DNA of 64,000 bases from Clostridia bacterium (GCA_017444385.1 JAFSWQ010000002.1:44317-108316), one strand, 5' to 3'. Positions 46,417 to 55,778 are shown, counted from the first letter of the stretch. Made by a program: numbers and translations. Notes: generated by a model from the sequence alone, not told the origin.

Positions 46417-47270
46417 AGATTTTGACCGTATATCATAAGGAAATAGACGAGCTTCGCGCCTCGTTTCTTTTGCCGTTGCACGTCGGTTCTTCCTCTTCCG
46501 TCGGTACTTTACGCGATGACGATGGGGATAATATCTCACATAAAAACCCTACTTTTAACGAGATGACCGCGCTTTATTGGGCGTGGAAACACTACGAAGT
46601 GATAGGCGATCCCGACTTTTTAGGTTTATGTCATTATAGACGTTTTTTCCTTTTTGAAAATAGAAAATATCCGTATTACGAGTGCGACGAGTTTGCGGAC
46701 GTAGACGAAGCGGCTTTTTCGGAAGCGGCTTTACAAGGCGTTTTGTCTTCTAATTCGATCGTTGCCCCCATGCGTACAAAAAGGCGTTCGGTAGGGGGTA
46801 GTTACGCGAGCGCGCACCATAAAGAAGACCTCTTTTTAATGCTCGATATATTGAAAGAAAGGTCACCCGAGATTCTACCGTATGCGAACAAGTACCTTGA
46901 TAGCGACGGAATCTATTACTACAATATGTTCGTTTTCGAAAAATCCGTTTTTTTTGATTACGCGGAATGGATTTTCCCAATTCTCGACGAATTTGAAGAA
47001 AAAACTTCGTTCAAAGGCGAAAGATTGTTTATATCCGAAATACTGACGGGCATATATTTGTATCGTTTGAAGACTTCGCGCCCCGACTTCGTGGAATTGC
47101 CGGTTATCTTTATAGCGGGCAAAAAACAGCCTCTTAAAGCGGTTTTACGAGAGGTAAAAAGCAATTTCAAAAATAAAAAGTCGGGAGTTTTATATAACTT
47201 CCGACCCCTTATTCTTTGGCTTGCGCCTAAAAAATTGATGCTTAAAAGGCGTCAAAGACGCGTCAAATAG
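46401..47270 (+). CDS. DUF4422 glycosyltransferase-like protein
   Basis: The 289-residue protein shows the DUF4422 pattern: ILTVYHKE at the start, NPTFNEMTALYWAWKH, FLGLCHYRRFF, and the later YYYNMFVFEKSVFFDYAEWIFPIL with FISEILTGIYL. Members are found in capsule and cell-wall polysaccharide clusters and are thought to be glycosyltransferases. It is the last gene of the plus-strand cluster, and its stop codon directly abuts the stop codon of the convergent gene. Confidence 0.88.
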   Translation: MEKNVKILTVYHKEIDELRASFLLPLHVGSSSSVGTLRDDDGDNISHKNPTFNEMTALYWAWKHYEVIGDPDFLGLCHYRRFFLFENRKYPYYECDEFADVDEAAFSEAALQGVLSSNSIVAPMRTKRRSVGGSYASAHHKEDLFLMLDILKERSPEILPYANKYLDSDGIYYYNMFVFEKSVFFDYAEWIFPILDEFEEKTSFKGERLFISEILTGIYLYRLKTSRPDFVELPVIFIAGKKQPLKAVLREVKSNFKNKKSGVLYNFRPLILWLAPKKLMLKRRQRRVK

Positions 47271-47666
47271 CTATTCGTCCCATTCTAAACACGCATGTGC
47301 CTCGCCTGAAACGGCGAGGATTTTTTCTTCGTCGTAGAACGTTCTCGAAAGTTTCGCCCCTTTTACCACGCCGTCTAAAAGGCAAAAAAGAAGGGTGTTT
47401 TTATTCACGATAAAAACGTCGCCCGTTCTTGCCTCTGTTTCTTCGTCTTCCACGTTTATCGCAAAAGGTAACGCAGAGATAAACGCGTTGTCGACCCGTT
47501 TGAAATCCAATTCTATTTGAGAGGGGTTGAAAGAGTTAATAAACTTATTTATCGTTTCGGTTTCCTCTCTCAAAGAAACGTAAAGATAACCTTCCTCGCC
47601 TTTTATAAACATAGTAGGGCGAGGTCTTACGCGGCGGTCGTTTTCGATGTCAAAGGACATATCCAT
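47271..47666 (-). CDS. Hypothetical protein
   Basis: A 131-residue soluble acidic protein with mixed alpha/beta character; I recognise no family. It contains a run of beta-type segments (PTMFIKGEEGYLYVSL, GDVFIVNKNTLLFCLLDG) suggesting a small beta-rich fold. It starts one base after the stop of the upstream membrane protein gene (TAATATG) without an evident ribosome binding site, so translation is probably coupled. It is likely real because of that spacing and typical codon use. Confidence 0.7.
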   Translation of the reverse strand: MDMSFDIENDRRVRPRPTMFIKGEEGYLYVSLREETETINKFINSFNPSQIELDFKRVDNAFISALPFAINVEDEETEARTGDVFIVNKNTLLFCLLDGVVKGAKLSRTFYDEEKILAVSGEAHACLEWDE

Positions 47667-47667
47667 A

Positions 47668-48147
47668 TTATTTTACGGGCTTTTTGCCGAAGAGCGCAAG
47701 TACGCCGTCTACGATAAGCACCGCGCCGACGATGATGAAGAACCAGTCGAGTACGACCCATTTGCTGACTATCAACAATATACCTACTATGATGGTCAAG
47801 ATCGCGATTAAAATGTTAATGGCGTTCGCTTTCTTCTTCGTCGTACCTTGAATAAGATCGATCACGCCTCTAACGATCAACAAAGCGCCGATTATGAGGA
47901 TTACGTATCCGAAGTACAGCCATGCGCCTACTATTATCGCTATGCCGACCAGCATATAAATAATACCGGCGACTACTTGTTTGCTCGCGATGAGGAATAT
48001 ACCGTAAACGATCGCCAAAGCGCCGATTATAGTCAAGCCCCATTTGAGCATACTGCCTCTGAAGACGATGAACATTACGCCAACGAGGACGTATAAAAGG
48101 GCGGTCAATAAATTGTTTTTGGATAAAGAAGATTTAGATTTTGCCAT
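47668..48147 (-). CDS. DUF308-like small integral membrane protein
   Basis: The 159-residue protein is almost entirely hydrophobic: about five to six helices arranged as repeated pairs (LLYVLVGVMFIVF, IIYMLVGIAIIVGAWLYFG, ILIAILTIIVGILLIVS), each with GxxxIVxG-like ends. This internal repetition matches the DUF308/HdeD group. Function in this group is poorly known; HdeD has been tied to acid resistance in enteric bacteria. It has an AAGGAG site and is the first gene of a two-gene unit. Confidence 0.82.
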   Translation of the reverse strand: MAKSKSSLSKNNLLTALLYVLVGVMFIVFRGSMLKWGLTIIGALAIVYGIFLIASKQVVAGIIYMLVGIAIIVGAWLYFGYVILIIGALLIVRGVIDLIQGTTKKKANAINILIAILTIIVGILLIVSKWVVLDWFFIIVGAVLIVDGVLALFGKKPVK

Positions 48148-48266
48148 ATTGAACTCCTTGTCGTTTTTTTTCTTTTATTATAGTTTCGTTTGCGAAAAAA
48201 GTCAATATGTGCGAGTATCAATAAATCGGTTAAATGGTCGAAAGAGATGAAAAATGAAAAAGGTGT

Positions 48267-48311
48267 GCTTAATTATCTTAAGCGATGGAATATTTCACGC
48301 CCACGTATAAT
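48267..48311 (+). promoter_or_regulatory. Rubrerythrin promoter region with perfect dyad
   Basis: GCTTAA-TTATC-TTAAGC (48267-48283) is a perfect 6-bp inverted repeat, followed 22 bp later by a TATAAT at 48306-48311. No good -35 is seen; the dyad occupies its place, so an activator or repressor such as a PerR-like protein may bind here. Confidence 0.45.
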
Positions 48312-48350
48312 TTAAAGCGGCTCTGTTCATACTATGATGGGAGGTGAAAA

Positions 48351-48938
48351 ATGGAACTTGCAAAGAGCAAAACCTTTATCAATTTGGCGAAATCTTTCGC
48401 GGGAGAATGTCAAGCGCGCACCCGTTACGAATTTATGGAGTACGGCGCGAGAAACGCGGGGTTGAAGTGCCTTGCGGAGATGATAGACAACGTCGCTTAT
48501 AACGAATTCAACCACGCGAGGATGTTTTACACTTTTATACAAAAAGCGGATCCTAAAGCGTTAAAGAATATCGACGTTAGTACGGGATATCCGTTCAAAG
48601 AAAAGTGGGATATCGCGGAAAACCTTAAGTTCGCCGCCGAAGACGAAAAGAACGAGGCGGAGAAAATATATCCCGAATACGCTTCGATAGCAAGGGAAGA
48701 GGGCTTCGACGAGATCGCAGAACTGTACGAAAATATCATACAGGTCGAAACCTGTCACATGAAACTGTTCGAGATCCTTTACGATCAATACGCGAACGGA
48801 ACTATGTACAAGCGAAATAAGGCGGTCAAATGGAAGTGTTCGTCCTGCGGTTACGAAGCGACGGGCAAAGAAGCGTGGGACGAGTGTCCCATATGCAAAG
48901 AAAAACAAGGAGCGGTAATGCTCAAAATCGACGAATAA
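48351..48938 (+). CDS. rbr: Rubrerythrin
   Basis: The 195-residue protein has a four-helix ferritin-like domain with di-iron ligands (AGECQARTRYEFM, YNEFNHARMF, EVxxxH-type VETCHMKLFE) and a C-terminal rubredoxin-like iron site with two pairs of cysteines (WKCSSCGYE and DECPICKE). It reduces hydrogen peroxide in anaerobes, using electrons from a rubredoxin or NADH partner. It is preceded by a very strong GGGAGGTG site. A tiny Cys-rich protein gene follows within 10 bp. Confidence 0.96.
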   Translation: MELAKSKTFINLAKSFAGECQARTRYEFMEYGARNAGLKCLAEMIDNVAYNEFNHARMFYTFIQKADPKALKNIDVSTGYPFKEKWDIAENLKFAAEDEKNEAEKIYPEYASIAREEGFDEIAELYENIIQVETCHMKLFEILYDQYANGTMYKRNKAVKWKCSSCGYEATGKEAWDECPICKEKQGAVMLKIDE

Positions 48939-48948
48939 GGAGGGAAGT

Positions 48949-49056
48949 ATGGCTAAATCCGTTAAAAAGGATAAGAATTGCAAAAACGTAAAGACTACGG
49001 ACTGCAAGGAAACCGAAAAGAATTGCGATAAGAAGTCCGAAAAGTGCGACAAATAA
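48949..49056 (+). CDS. Small Cys/Lys-rich protein downstream of rubrerythrin
   Basis: An ATG at 48949 directly follows AAGGAGGGAAGT, an excellent ribosome binding site, 10 bp after the rubrerythrin stop. The product is 35 residues, about one third Lys, with four cysteines at positions 11, 19, 26 and 33, thus spaced by 8, 7 and 7, each next to charged residues (NCKN, DCKE, NCDK, KCDK). It may bind a metal or act in redox chemistry with rubrerythrin. This is inference from context and the regular cysteines; I know no family. Confidence 0.75.
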   Translation: MAKSVKKDKNCKNVKTTDCKETEKNCDKKSEKCDK

Positions 49057-49085
49057 GTCCAAGTAAAACAACGTCTTAAAGACAA

Positions 49086-49219
49086 GGGACTGTGAAATGA
49101 TAAGCCGTTAGGATATCGACTCAACTAAACGCCGCGACGTATCGAGCATTCGTGCGTCAAAGCGTAGTCGAGCGAGCCTATTTAACGCGGCAACCTCATT
49201 TTCGCAGTCCCGTTTTTTT
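49086..49219 (+). ncRNA. Structured RNA candidate ending in a terminator
   Basis: The 134-nt segment can fold into one long interrupted hairpin. GGGACTG-T-GAAATGA (49086-49100) pairs with TCATTTT-CG-CAGTCCC near 49196-49211; further in, GCCGTTA can pair with TAAC..GGC, TCGACT with AGTCGA, ACGC with GCGT, and the tip is GCA-TTCG-TGC. Seven Ts follow (49213-49219). The long irregular rod resembles 6S RNA in outline, but I cannot confirm its conserved bubble, and it is shorter than the usual 180-200 nt. It may instead be a structured 3' end of the rubrerythrin transcript. Confidence 0.6.
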
Positions 49220-49246
49220 GTATCTCGATAAAAACGGATTTTTCTC

Positions 49247-49275
49247 TTGAAATTCCCTCTTTTGCGGAGTATAAT
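49247..49275 (+). promoter_or_regulatory. Promoter of the sirtuin gene
   Basis: TTGAAA (49247-49252) and TATAAT (49270-49275) are 17 bp apart, just upstream of the AGAGGTG ribosome binding site. Confidence 0.8.
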
Positions 49276-49293
49276 TAAGTAGAGGTGAGAAAA

Positions 49294-50022
49294 ATGACGG
49301 ACGATATCAAAAGATTTTGCGAAATTATAAACGGATCGGACAACGTAGTGTTTTTCGGCGGAGCGGGGGTCAGTACCGAGAGCGGTATAAAGGATTTCCG
49401 TTCGGTTGACGGACTGTATAACGAGAAATACAAATACCCGCCCGAAGAAATACTTTCGCGCACTTTCTTTTTCAATAATACCGAGGAGTTTTATCGTTTT
49501 TACCGCGATAAACTGCTAATTGAAGGCGTGAAACCCAACGTTACGCATTACGCGTTGGCTGAGTTGGAAAAACGAGGGAAACTGAAAGCGGTAGTCACGC
49601 AGAATATAGACGATTTGCACGAGGCTGCGGGTAGTAAAAACGTGTTCCACTTACACGGTGGGATAGACAGGTATTTTTGCTTGAATTGTCGTAAAAAGTA
49701 CGATCTCGACTACGTAAAAAGCGTAAGCGGCGTGCCTCATTGTTCGTGCGGCGGGATATTGAAACCCGACGTGGTCTTATACGAGGAAACGCTCGACGAC
49801 GCGACGGTTAAGGGCGCGGTCGAATACATATCCGAAGCCGACGTTCTTATAGTTGGCGGAACGTCTTTGGTGGTTTACCCTGCGGCGGGGCTTATCGAGT
49901 ACTACGGCGGAAATAAACTTATTCTTATAAACAAACAACCCACCCCGTACGATAGATACGCCGATCTCGTTATCAACAAGGGTTTAGGCGAGGTCTTCGG
50001 CGCATTGGGTTTGACCGATTAA
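49294..50022 (+). CDS. cobB: NAD-dependent protein deacylase (sirtuin)
   Basis: The ATG at 49294 is chosen over an in-frame GTG at 49285, which is part of the ribosome binding site. The 242-residue protein has the sirtuin motifs GAGVSTESGIKDFRS, TQNIDDLHEAAG, the catalytic His in HLHGG, a zinc site with cysteines in FCLNCRK and HCSCGG, KPDVVLYEE and VGGTSLVVYPAAG. It removes acetyl or longer acyl groups from lysines, using NAD. The residues at the acyl pocket do not allow me to say whether it is a deacetylase or desuccinylase. Confidence 0.95.
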   Translation: MTDDIKRFCEIINGSDNVVFFGGAGVSTESGIKDFRSVDGLYNEKYKYPPEEILSRTFFFNNTEEFYRFYRDKLLIEGVKPNVTHYALAELEKRGKLKAVVTQNIDDLHEAAGSKNVFHLHGGIDRYFCLNCRKKYDLDYVKSVSGVPHCSCGGILKPDVVLYEETLDDATVKGAVEYISEADVLIVGGTSLVVYPAAGLIEYYGGNKLILINKQPTPYDRYADLVINKGLGEVFGALGLTD

Positions 50023-50040
50023 CAATACGCTTTTATAGTT

Positions 50041-50076
50041 AAAGGCGGCGGAAAGGATTGTCTGCCGCCTTTTTTA
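50041..50076 (+). terminator. Rho-independent terminator of the sirtuin gene
   Basis: AAAGGCGGC (50041-50049) pairs with GCCGCCTTT (50064-50072), followed by Ts to 50076. Confidence 0.88.
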
Positions 50077-50187
50077 TGGTTTTTATTAAAATTTTTTCTT
50101 TTTTGTAAAAAATATTCTTTTTATATGATATAATAAATCGTTATAGTATGCGCGTATCGTGCGTACGCGTATGCGGAAGGAGAGAGT

Positions 50188-53100
50188 ATGAAAAAGACGT
50201 TGATCATAGTCATAGCGTTAATATTGTCGCTTGCGACGTTTACCGCCTGCGCCAAAACCACACAGTTAAGCGCGCCGACCGAATTGTCTTTGGACGGTAA
50301 TACTCTTTTCTGGTCGAAAGTCGATAACGCCGACGGTTATGAAGTAAACGTCAACGGCGATATATTGACGGTTCCGTATAATTGGTGCGAAGTGCCTTCT
50401 CAAAAAGGGAAAAGTTTGTCGATAAAAGTAAAAGCGTTAGGTAGCGGCAAATATTCCGATTCCCCGTATTCCGAAGAATTTGTCCGTAACGCGACGTCCG
50501 AAACGCAGTTGACCAAACTCGTTTCCCCCGAGATAAAAGAAATAAACGGTAAAGGCGTTATGCGCTGGTCGGTAGTTTCCAATGCCGACGGTTATAAAAT
50601 TTTCAAAAACAACGTGCTGTACGATACCGTGGTGGGGGCGAACGTTTCAACTTATACCCTCGATATAACGGAACCCGGTACTTACAGCATACAAGTTCAA
50701 GCCTATGGTCGTAGCGGCATATATACCGATAGCAACAAGTCCAACGTCTACGTCTTGGTCATAGACGGATCGGGTAACCCTCGTTTGCCAACTATTTCTA
50801 CGCCTATCATATCGTACGACGCCGATAGCGAAAAGATAGTATGGAACAAAATAACCAACGCGGTCAAATACTCGGTGTTCTTGAACGGAGTCATTGTAGC
50901 GGAGACCGAGGAACTCAACTACAAATTTGATCCTAAATTGACGGAAAACTCTTATACAGTCGTAGCGAACGGCGACGGCGAGAGTTACGGCAATTCCAAA
51001 GACAGTAACGCAATAGTATTTCCACTTTCCCCGGACTCACCGCCTCTTAATATTCGAATAGAGTCCGTGGACGGCGTTTCAGCGGTGGTTTGGGATAGCG
51101 TCAAGTATTCGAGGGGATATCGCGTTGAGGTCGACGGATTGGCAACGACTTCGTTAAATCCTTACTTCAAGTTTGCGGGTTACGCGGACGGCGAATACGA
51201 AATAAGAGTACGTTCGTTAGGCGATAACACGTTCTATTCTTCATCTCTTTACTCGGAGTCGTTGGCGGTGAAGGTAAAGGACGGCGGAGTAGTAAAGAAG
51301 ACTCTTTCAACGCCCGACCTACATTATTACGTTTCTTCTACTCGTACGCTAGTATGGGGGGAAGTGGCTCACGCGTTGAAATACAAGCTTACGGTGGAAA
51401 CCCCGTACGACGACAAACTCACCACTTACGATTTTTACACCGAAGAAACGAGCTACGTTTTGGACGAAGTGTTCGAGGACGTGGATCTCGTTTTCTATCT
51501 TACGGCGATAGCGGAAGCGGGCTACGGCGATTCGTTAAGATCGTCGGGCTTGAGTTACTCATATACGCGTTCTTACGATTATATCGACGAGAATATGAGC
51601 CGCGTTCACGTGGAAGCCGACGAATACTCTTTCCTTACCGCGCCGTCGGATATCAGCTACGATAACGGGAAATTTACTTGGTATTCGCACGAAGACGCGC
51701 AAAGATTTTTGCTTCGCGTAAACGAGCAAACTTTTGCGGTTGAAGGGACGTCCTATTCTTATAAAATGCAAGAAACTTCCGTCGTTACGGTCGTGGCGTT
51801 ATCCGACGACGAGTTTGTGTACGATTCGCCGAAGAGCGAAGAAAAGTTGTTCGAATATCCCGTAAGACTTTCTACGCCCAAAATACAATTAAACGGCAAA
51901 CAACTTATCATAGTGCCGATTGAAGGCGCCGATCACTACGAAGTGCATTATAACGACGAATATTTCGAAAGCACGTTGACTACGATAGACCTTGAAAAGA
52001 ATATCGTCATAGACGGCGTATATACCTTGTACGTTCAAGCTATCGGCGGCGAGGGACGCTCGTCTTCTATGAAGAGCGTGGAGTTGTCATTTACTGTCGA
52101 TTACGGCGAATACGGCACCAAAGAAAAACCTTTCCCCATAGAGAGCGTTGAAGACTTAATTTTACTTAACGAAAATCCTCTTGCCTATTTCGTCTTTACG
52201 GTTGATACTTTGGACTTCGAAGGCAAAGAGATATCCCCTCTCTTTGCGGACGAGATTTTTGCGGGGCATATCGACGGGGACGGTTGTGTGATCAAAAACG
52301 CTACTTTGAAAGCGGTAAAAGGGTATAACTCATTCTTCGGACGTGTTTCTAACGGCGAAATCAAAAACCTGACCTTCGAAAATATACTCGTTAAAGACGG
52401 CGATTATTGCGGAATAGTGGCAACTTATTTTAACGGTTCTATGGAAAACGTGAAAACGCTTAACTGCAAGTTCAACGTAGACGCCATAACCTTAGGCGGT
52501 CTTATAGCCGAGGGCGACGGCGAGATGAAAAAATGCGTTTCGGATAACGTCGTTATAGTCGACAAAAAGTCGAGAGCGTCTATAGGCGGTTTAGCGGGTA
52601 GGTTCGAGGGCGATATTCTCGACTGCTCGGTCAGCGGAAGAATAGAAGGGGAGTCTTCCACCGTAGGCGGAGCGGTTGCCAATCATAAAGGCAAAATGCG
52701 CGTCACCGTTAGTATGGATATCACAGTGGGCGGCGCGTCTAAAACTGGGCTTGCTGTAGGTAGCGCGGACGGCGAATACTACGTCGCTCTTTCGGGAAGT
52801 ATAACGACGGGAGGCGGTTACGTCGGCGCGTTCGGTCAGATAAACGGTAAAGTATCGGGTAGCGCGGAAGGCGACATAACCGCGAGCGGAGAATTCGCGA
52901 CCGTGGGCGGAGTAGCGGGTATAGCGAGCATCGATGATTTGAGCGGATTATTCGCTTTAAATATTGACGTCGAGGCTGCCGAAGCGATCGTGGGCGGAGT
53001 AGCGGGCGTTTCTCAAAAAGCCTTCGATTACGACGAAAATCTTGAATTGTCGTTGAAAGTTAAAGCGGATACCGCTTACGTCGGCGTAGTCGGCAAAGGC

Positions 53101-55770
53101 TCGATCAATTACGGCGGTACGCCGACGGGCGAAATAAAAGTAGATCAAAAGACGACGTTCGTTATCGTGAGATGCGGCGTGGTAGGGGAAACGGACGACC
53201 TCTTCTTCGGTCTTCCCATTACTCTTAAAGGCGATATAATAGAGTATAACGATAAGCCTTTATCGGGCGAGGGAAGCGAATCTTCGCCTTATATCATTGC
53301 TACCATAAACGATTTCATTAAGATATCCAAAGAGCCTTCTGCTTATTATTCGATAGTCGAAGACATATATTTATCCACACCCGCTCTTATAGCTGACGAT
53401 TTTAGGGGTACGCTTTCGGGCGGCGGTCACGTTTTGAGAGGGATAGCGATAAGCGGCGAAAAGGGTGCGTTATTCGGTTCTTTGACTTCCGCTACCATAA
53501 AAGACCTGTATATAGAGTCGTCCTCTTTCCACGGTTCGTTAGGCGCGGCGGCAATCGCTTTCGAGGCTACCGATTCCACCTTCGAGAACGTATGCGTCAA
53601 CGCTAACCTTTCGGCGGAAAGCGGAACGGTCGGCGGTCTCGTCGCAAAGGCTACGGATTGTAGATTCGAGCGTTGCGGCTTTAACGGAAGGATAGACGCT
53701 CTCTCGTCTATTGCGGGCGGGCTTGTCGCTCAAGCGTCGGGCAGTATATCCGATTCCTTTGTTATAGGTAAGATAAATTGCCTCTCGGGCGGTGGTTTCG
53801 CGTATTCTTCGACCGCCGATATAGAGGGATGTTACGCGAGCGTGTTCGACGGCGCGGAAGAAAACTTTGCTGGTTTCGTGTACGATAACGGCGGCTCGGT
53901 TAAGAATTGCTATTCGTCTTCCGAATTGAAAGAAGCGTCCCTTTCTTTCGCGGCGGGTAGCGGTAGCGTTACTAACTGTTACGTGACTTCTTCGACGTTG
54001 CGTTCGTTTGAAAGCGATCCGCTATACATGTCTCTAACTATGGCTTTCGAAAAGGTGTTCGACGGTTGGGATAATTCGCAAGGGTATTCGAGGATACCCG
54101 ATCTTCCTTATCAAACGACGGAAAATACTTGCGAGAACGTACGAATAGATTTAGTCGGCGTTTTGTCTTTCCCCGTTTCTAACCTCGATCTTACTTCTTA
54201 CGAGTATTTCGGCGTAGCAAAAATCACTCTACCTTTGGGCGTAAGCATAGTCGACAAAGATGTCGTTTTATCAGGCTACGGCGACTATGAGATAACCTTC
54301 AACTTCGTAGACAAGACGGTGACCGCTTACGTTCACGCCGAAGAGATAGTGAACGAAGACTTCGAGGGTAAAGGCACCGAAACCGAGCCTTACCTCGTCG
54401 CAAACGAAGAGCAGTTCGCAAAGATGGACGGTTACGAAACTGACGTTTGGTTTAAGTTGACTTCGGATTTGACTGCCCCATACGTTTCGAGTTTCTCGTC
54501 GAAATTGGACGGAAACGGAAAGACGCTGACTCTTTCCGATAAGGCGTTTGGAGCGGTCGAAAACGCTACGATAAAGAATTTGAAAATAAAATACGTTTCC
54601 AATAACTCGGTAGGCGTAATTATTGAAGCGGATGAAAGCGTGTTTGAGAGTATTCAAGTCGAGGTTACCGCTCAATTCAACGCTACCGAAGCGGGCGCGC
54701 TCGTACGAGTTGCACGTAATTGTTCCTTTAAGGACGTTTCGGTCACAGGCGTGCTACGTGGCTCGGGCGTCAACGTCGGCGGTTTGACCGGCACTAATAA
54801 AGGCGAAAACGCGAAATTTGAAAACGTGGTATTATCCCTTGAAATAACCGTAGTTGCGGAAAACGTCGGCGGTCTTGCCGGGGAAACTTCAAGCGTTATC
54901 AAAAACGTCGAAGGTAGCGTGAGGATCAATTCTACCGCTAATAGAATAGGCGGACTTGCCGGTGAAGCGATAGGAAAAGCGGAAGGCGTCGATTTGACGG
55001 TGGATTTGAATTCCTCGTCCTCTTATCTCGGCGGTTTGTTCGGTTATGCGGACGTTGAGTCCGCCGATATAAATGTAGATATCACCGTAGATTCTACCGT
55101 TTCCGATTACTTTGGCGGCGTTGCGGCGGTTGCGGAGACGTTAGAAGACGTTACCGTCCTTGCGGACGTTACTTTGACCGTGACCGAAAACGCGGTTATA
55201 GGCGGCGTTGCGGGCGAGTGCGTTAGCGCGGACGGCGGCTTCAACGGTACCTTGACGGTCACCGCGACTAAGTCCATAGTAATGGGTGGCGCAGTCGGTA
55301 ACGGCGCGTTCAATGGCTCGTTCGAGGGTAGTGCGTCTCTCGTTTCTTCAAGCGCCGACGCCAACGTCTATTTGGGCGGCGTAGCGGGTAAAGGAAGCGT
55401 TGACGAATCCACATTCTCGGGTACGTTGTCATTCTCGGGCGAGAACGAAAAAGGTCGTTTCGTCGTGGGCGGCTTAATCGGCGACGGAACGGTTGACTCT
55501 TCCGCGTTCGACGGCGATATTTCCATCGACTTTGAAAATACCGAGATAGTTTGCGGCGGTATCGCGGGCGAATCCACTTTAATAAAAGACAGCGCTGCGA
55601 GCGGCTCTTTGACGATGAGTGAAACGGGCTCCGAGTTTACTTACGGCGGAAGCGTCATAGGCGTTTTATCCGGCGAAGAAAGCGAAGTCATTCAAAACGT
55701 AACGTCAAGCGTCACGGTGACTTGCGACGTCACGGCGGGTATCGCGGGTGACGTTACCGAAAAGGAATAG
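50188..55770 (+). CDS. Large modular surface lipoprotein (FnIII-like and GLUG-like repeats)
   Basis: The 1860-residue protein has a lipoprotein signal peptide with lipobox FTAC (lipidated Cys near residue 21). Residues up to about 640 hold about seven FnIII-like segments with the recurrent pattern L(S/T)xPxI...WxxVxxAxxYxVxxNG. Beyond this come modules like those of the giant protein at the left end of the window, with anchors FAGHIDGDGCVI (near nt 52,258), FRGTLSGGGHVL (near 53,401) and FSSKLDGNGKTL (near 54,492), each followed by many GG(L/V)AG segments of GLUG type. The C-terminal 400 residues are almost only such repeats, and there is no C-terminal anchor. The gene has a GGAGAGAG site and an AT-rich promoter region with TATAAT at 50129. 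It is probably cotranscribed with the next gene, 8 bp downstream. Confidence 0.92.
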   Translation: MKKTLIIVIALILSLATFTACAKTTQLSAPTELSLDGNTLFWSKVDNADGYEVNVNGDILTVPYNWCEVPSQKGKSLSIKVKALGSGKYSDSPYSEEFVRNATSETQLTKLVSPEIKEINGKGVMRWSVVSNADGYKIFKNNVLYDTVVGANVSTYTLDITEPGTYSIQVQAYGRSGIYTDSNKSNVYVLVIDGSGNPRLPTISTPIISYDADSEKIVWNKITNAVKYSVFLNGVIVAETEELNYKFDPKLTENSYTVVANGDGESYGNSKDSNAIVFPLSPDSPPLNIRIESVDGVSAVVWDSVKYSRGYRVEVDGLATTSLNPYFKFAGYADGEYEIRVRSLGDNTFYSSSLYSESLAVKVKDGGVVKKTLSTPDLHYYVSSTRTLVWGEVAHALKYKLTVETPYDDKLTTYDFYTEETSYVLDEVFEDVDLVFYLTAIAEAGYGDSLRSSGLSYSYTRSYDYIDENMSRVHVEADEYSFLTAPSDISYDNGKFTWYSHEDAQRFLLRVNEQTFAVEGTSYSYKMQETSVVTVVALSDDEFVYDSPKSEEKLFEYPVRLSTPKIQLNGKQLIIVPIEGADHYEVHYNDEYFESTLTTIDLEKNIVIDGVYTLYVQAIGGEGRSSSMKSVELSFTVDYGEYGTKEKPFPIESVEDLILLNENPLAYFVFTVDTLDFEGKEISPLFADEIFAGHIDGDGCVIKNATLKAVKGYNSFFGRVSNGEIKNLTFENILVKDGDYCGIVATYFNGSMENVKTLNCKFNVDAITLGGLIAEGDGEMKKCVSDNVVIVDKKSRASIGGLAGRFEGDILDCSVSGRIEGESSTVGGAVANHKGKMRVTVSMDITVGGASKTGLAVGSADGEYYVALSGSITTGGGYVGAFGQINGKVSGSAEGDITASGEFATVGGVAGIASIDDLSGLFALNIDVEAAEAIVGGVAGVSQKAFDYDENLELSLKVKADTAYVGVVGKGSINYGGTPTGEIKVDQKTTFVIVRCGVVGETDDLFFGLPITLKGDIIEYNDKPLSGEGSESSPYIIATINDFIKISKEPSAYYSIVEDIYLSTPALIADDFRGTLSGGGHVLRGIAISGEKGALFGSLTSATIKDLYIESSSFHGSLGAAAIAFEATDSTFENVCVNANLSAESGTVGGLVAKATDCRFERCGFNGRIDALSSIAGGLVAQASGSISDSFVIGKINCLSGGGFAYSSTADIEGCYASVFDGAEENFAGFVYDNGGSVKNCYSSSELKEASLSFAAGSGSVTNCYVTSSTLRSFESDPLYMSLTMAFEKVFDGWDNSQGYSRIPDLPYQTTENTCENVRIDLVGVLSFPVSNLDLTSYEYFGVAKITLPLGVSIVDKDVVLSGYGDYEITFNFVDKTVTAYVHAEEIVNEDFEGKGTETEPYLVANEEQFAKMDGYETDVWFKLTSDLTAPYVSSFSSKLDGNGKTLTLSDKAFGAVENATIKNLKIKYVSNNSVGVIIEADESVFESIQVEVTAQFNATEAGALVRVARNCSFKDVSVTGVLRGSGVNVGGLTGTNKGENAKFENVVLSLEITVVAENVGGLAGETSSVIKNVEGSVRINSTANRIGGLAGEAIGKAEGVDLTVDLNSSSSYLGGLFGYADVESADINVDITVDSTVSDYFGGVAAVAETLEDVTVLADVTLTVTENAVIGGVAGECVSADGGFNGTLTVTATKSIVMGGAVGNGAFNGSFEGSASLVSSSADANVYLGGVAGKGSVDESTFSGTLSFSGENEKGRFVVGGLIGDGTVDSSAFDGDISIDFENTEIVCGGIAGESTLIKDSAASGSLTMSETGSEFTYGGSVIGVLSGEESEVIQNVTSSVTVTCDVTAGIAGDVTEKE

Positions 55771-55778
55771 AGGAAAGT

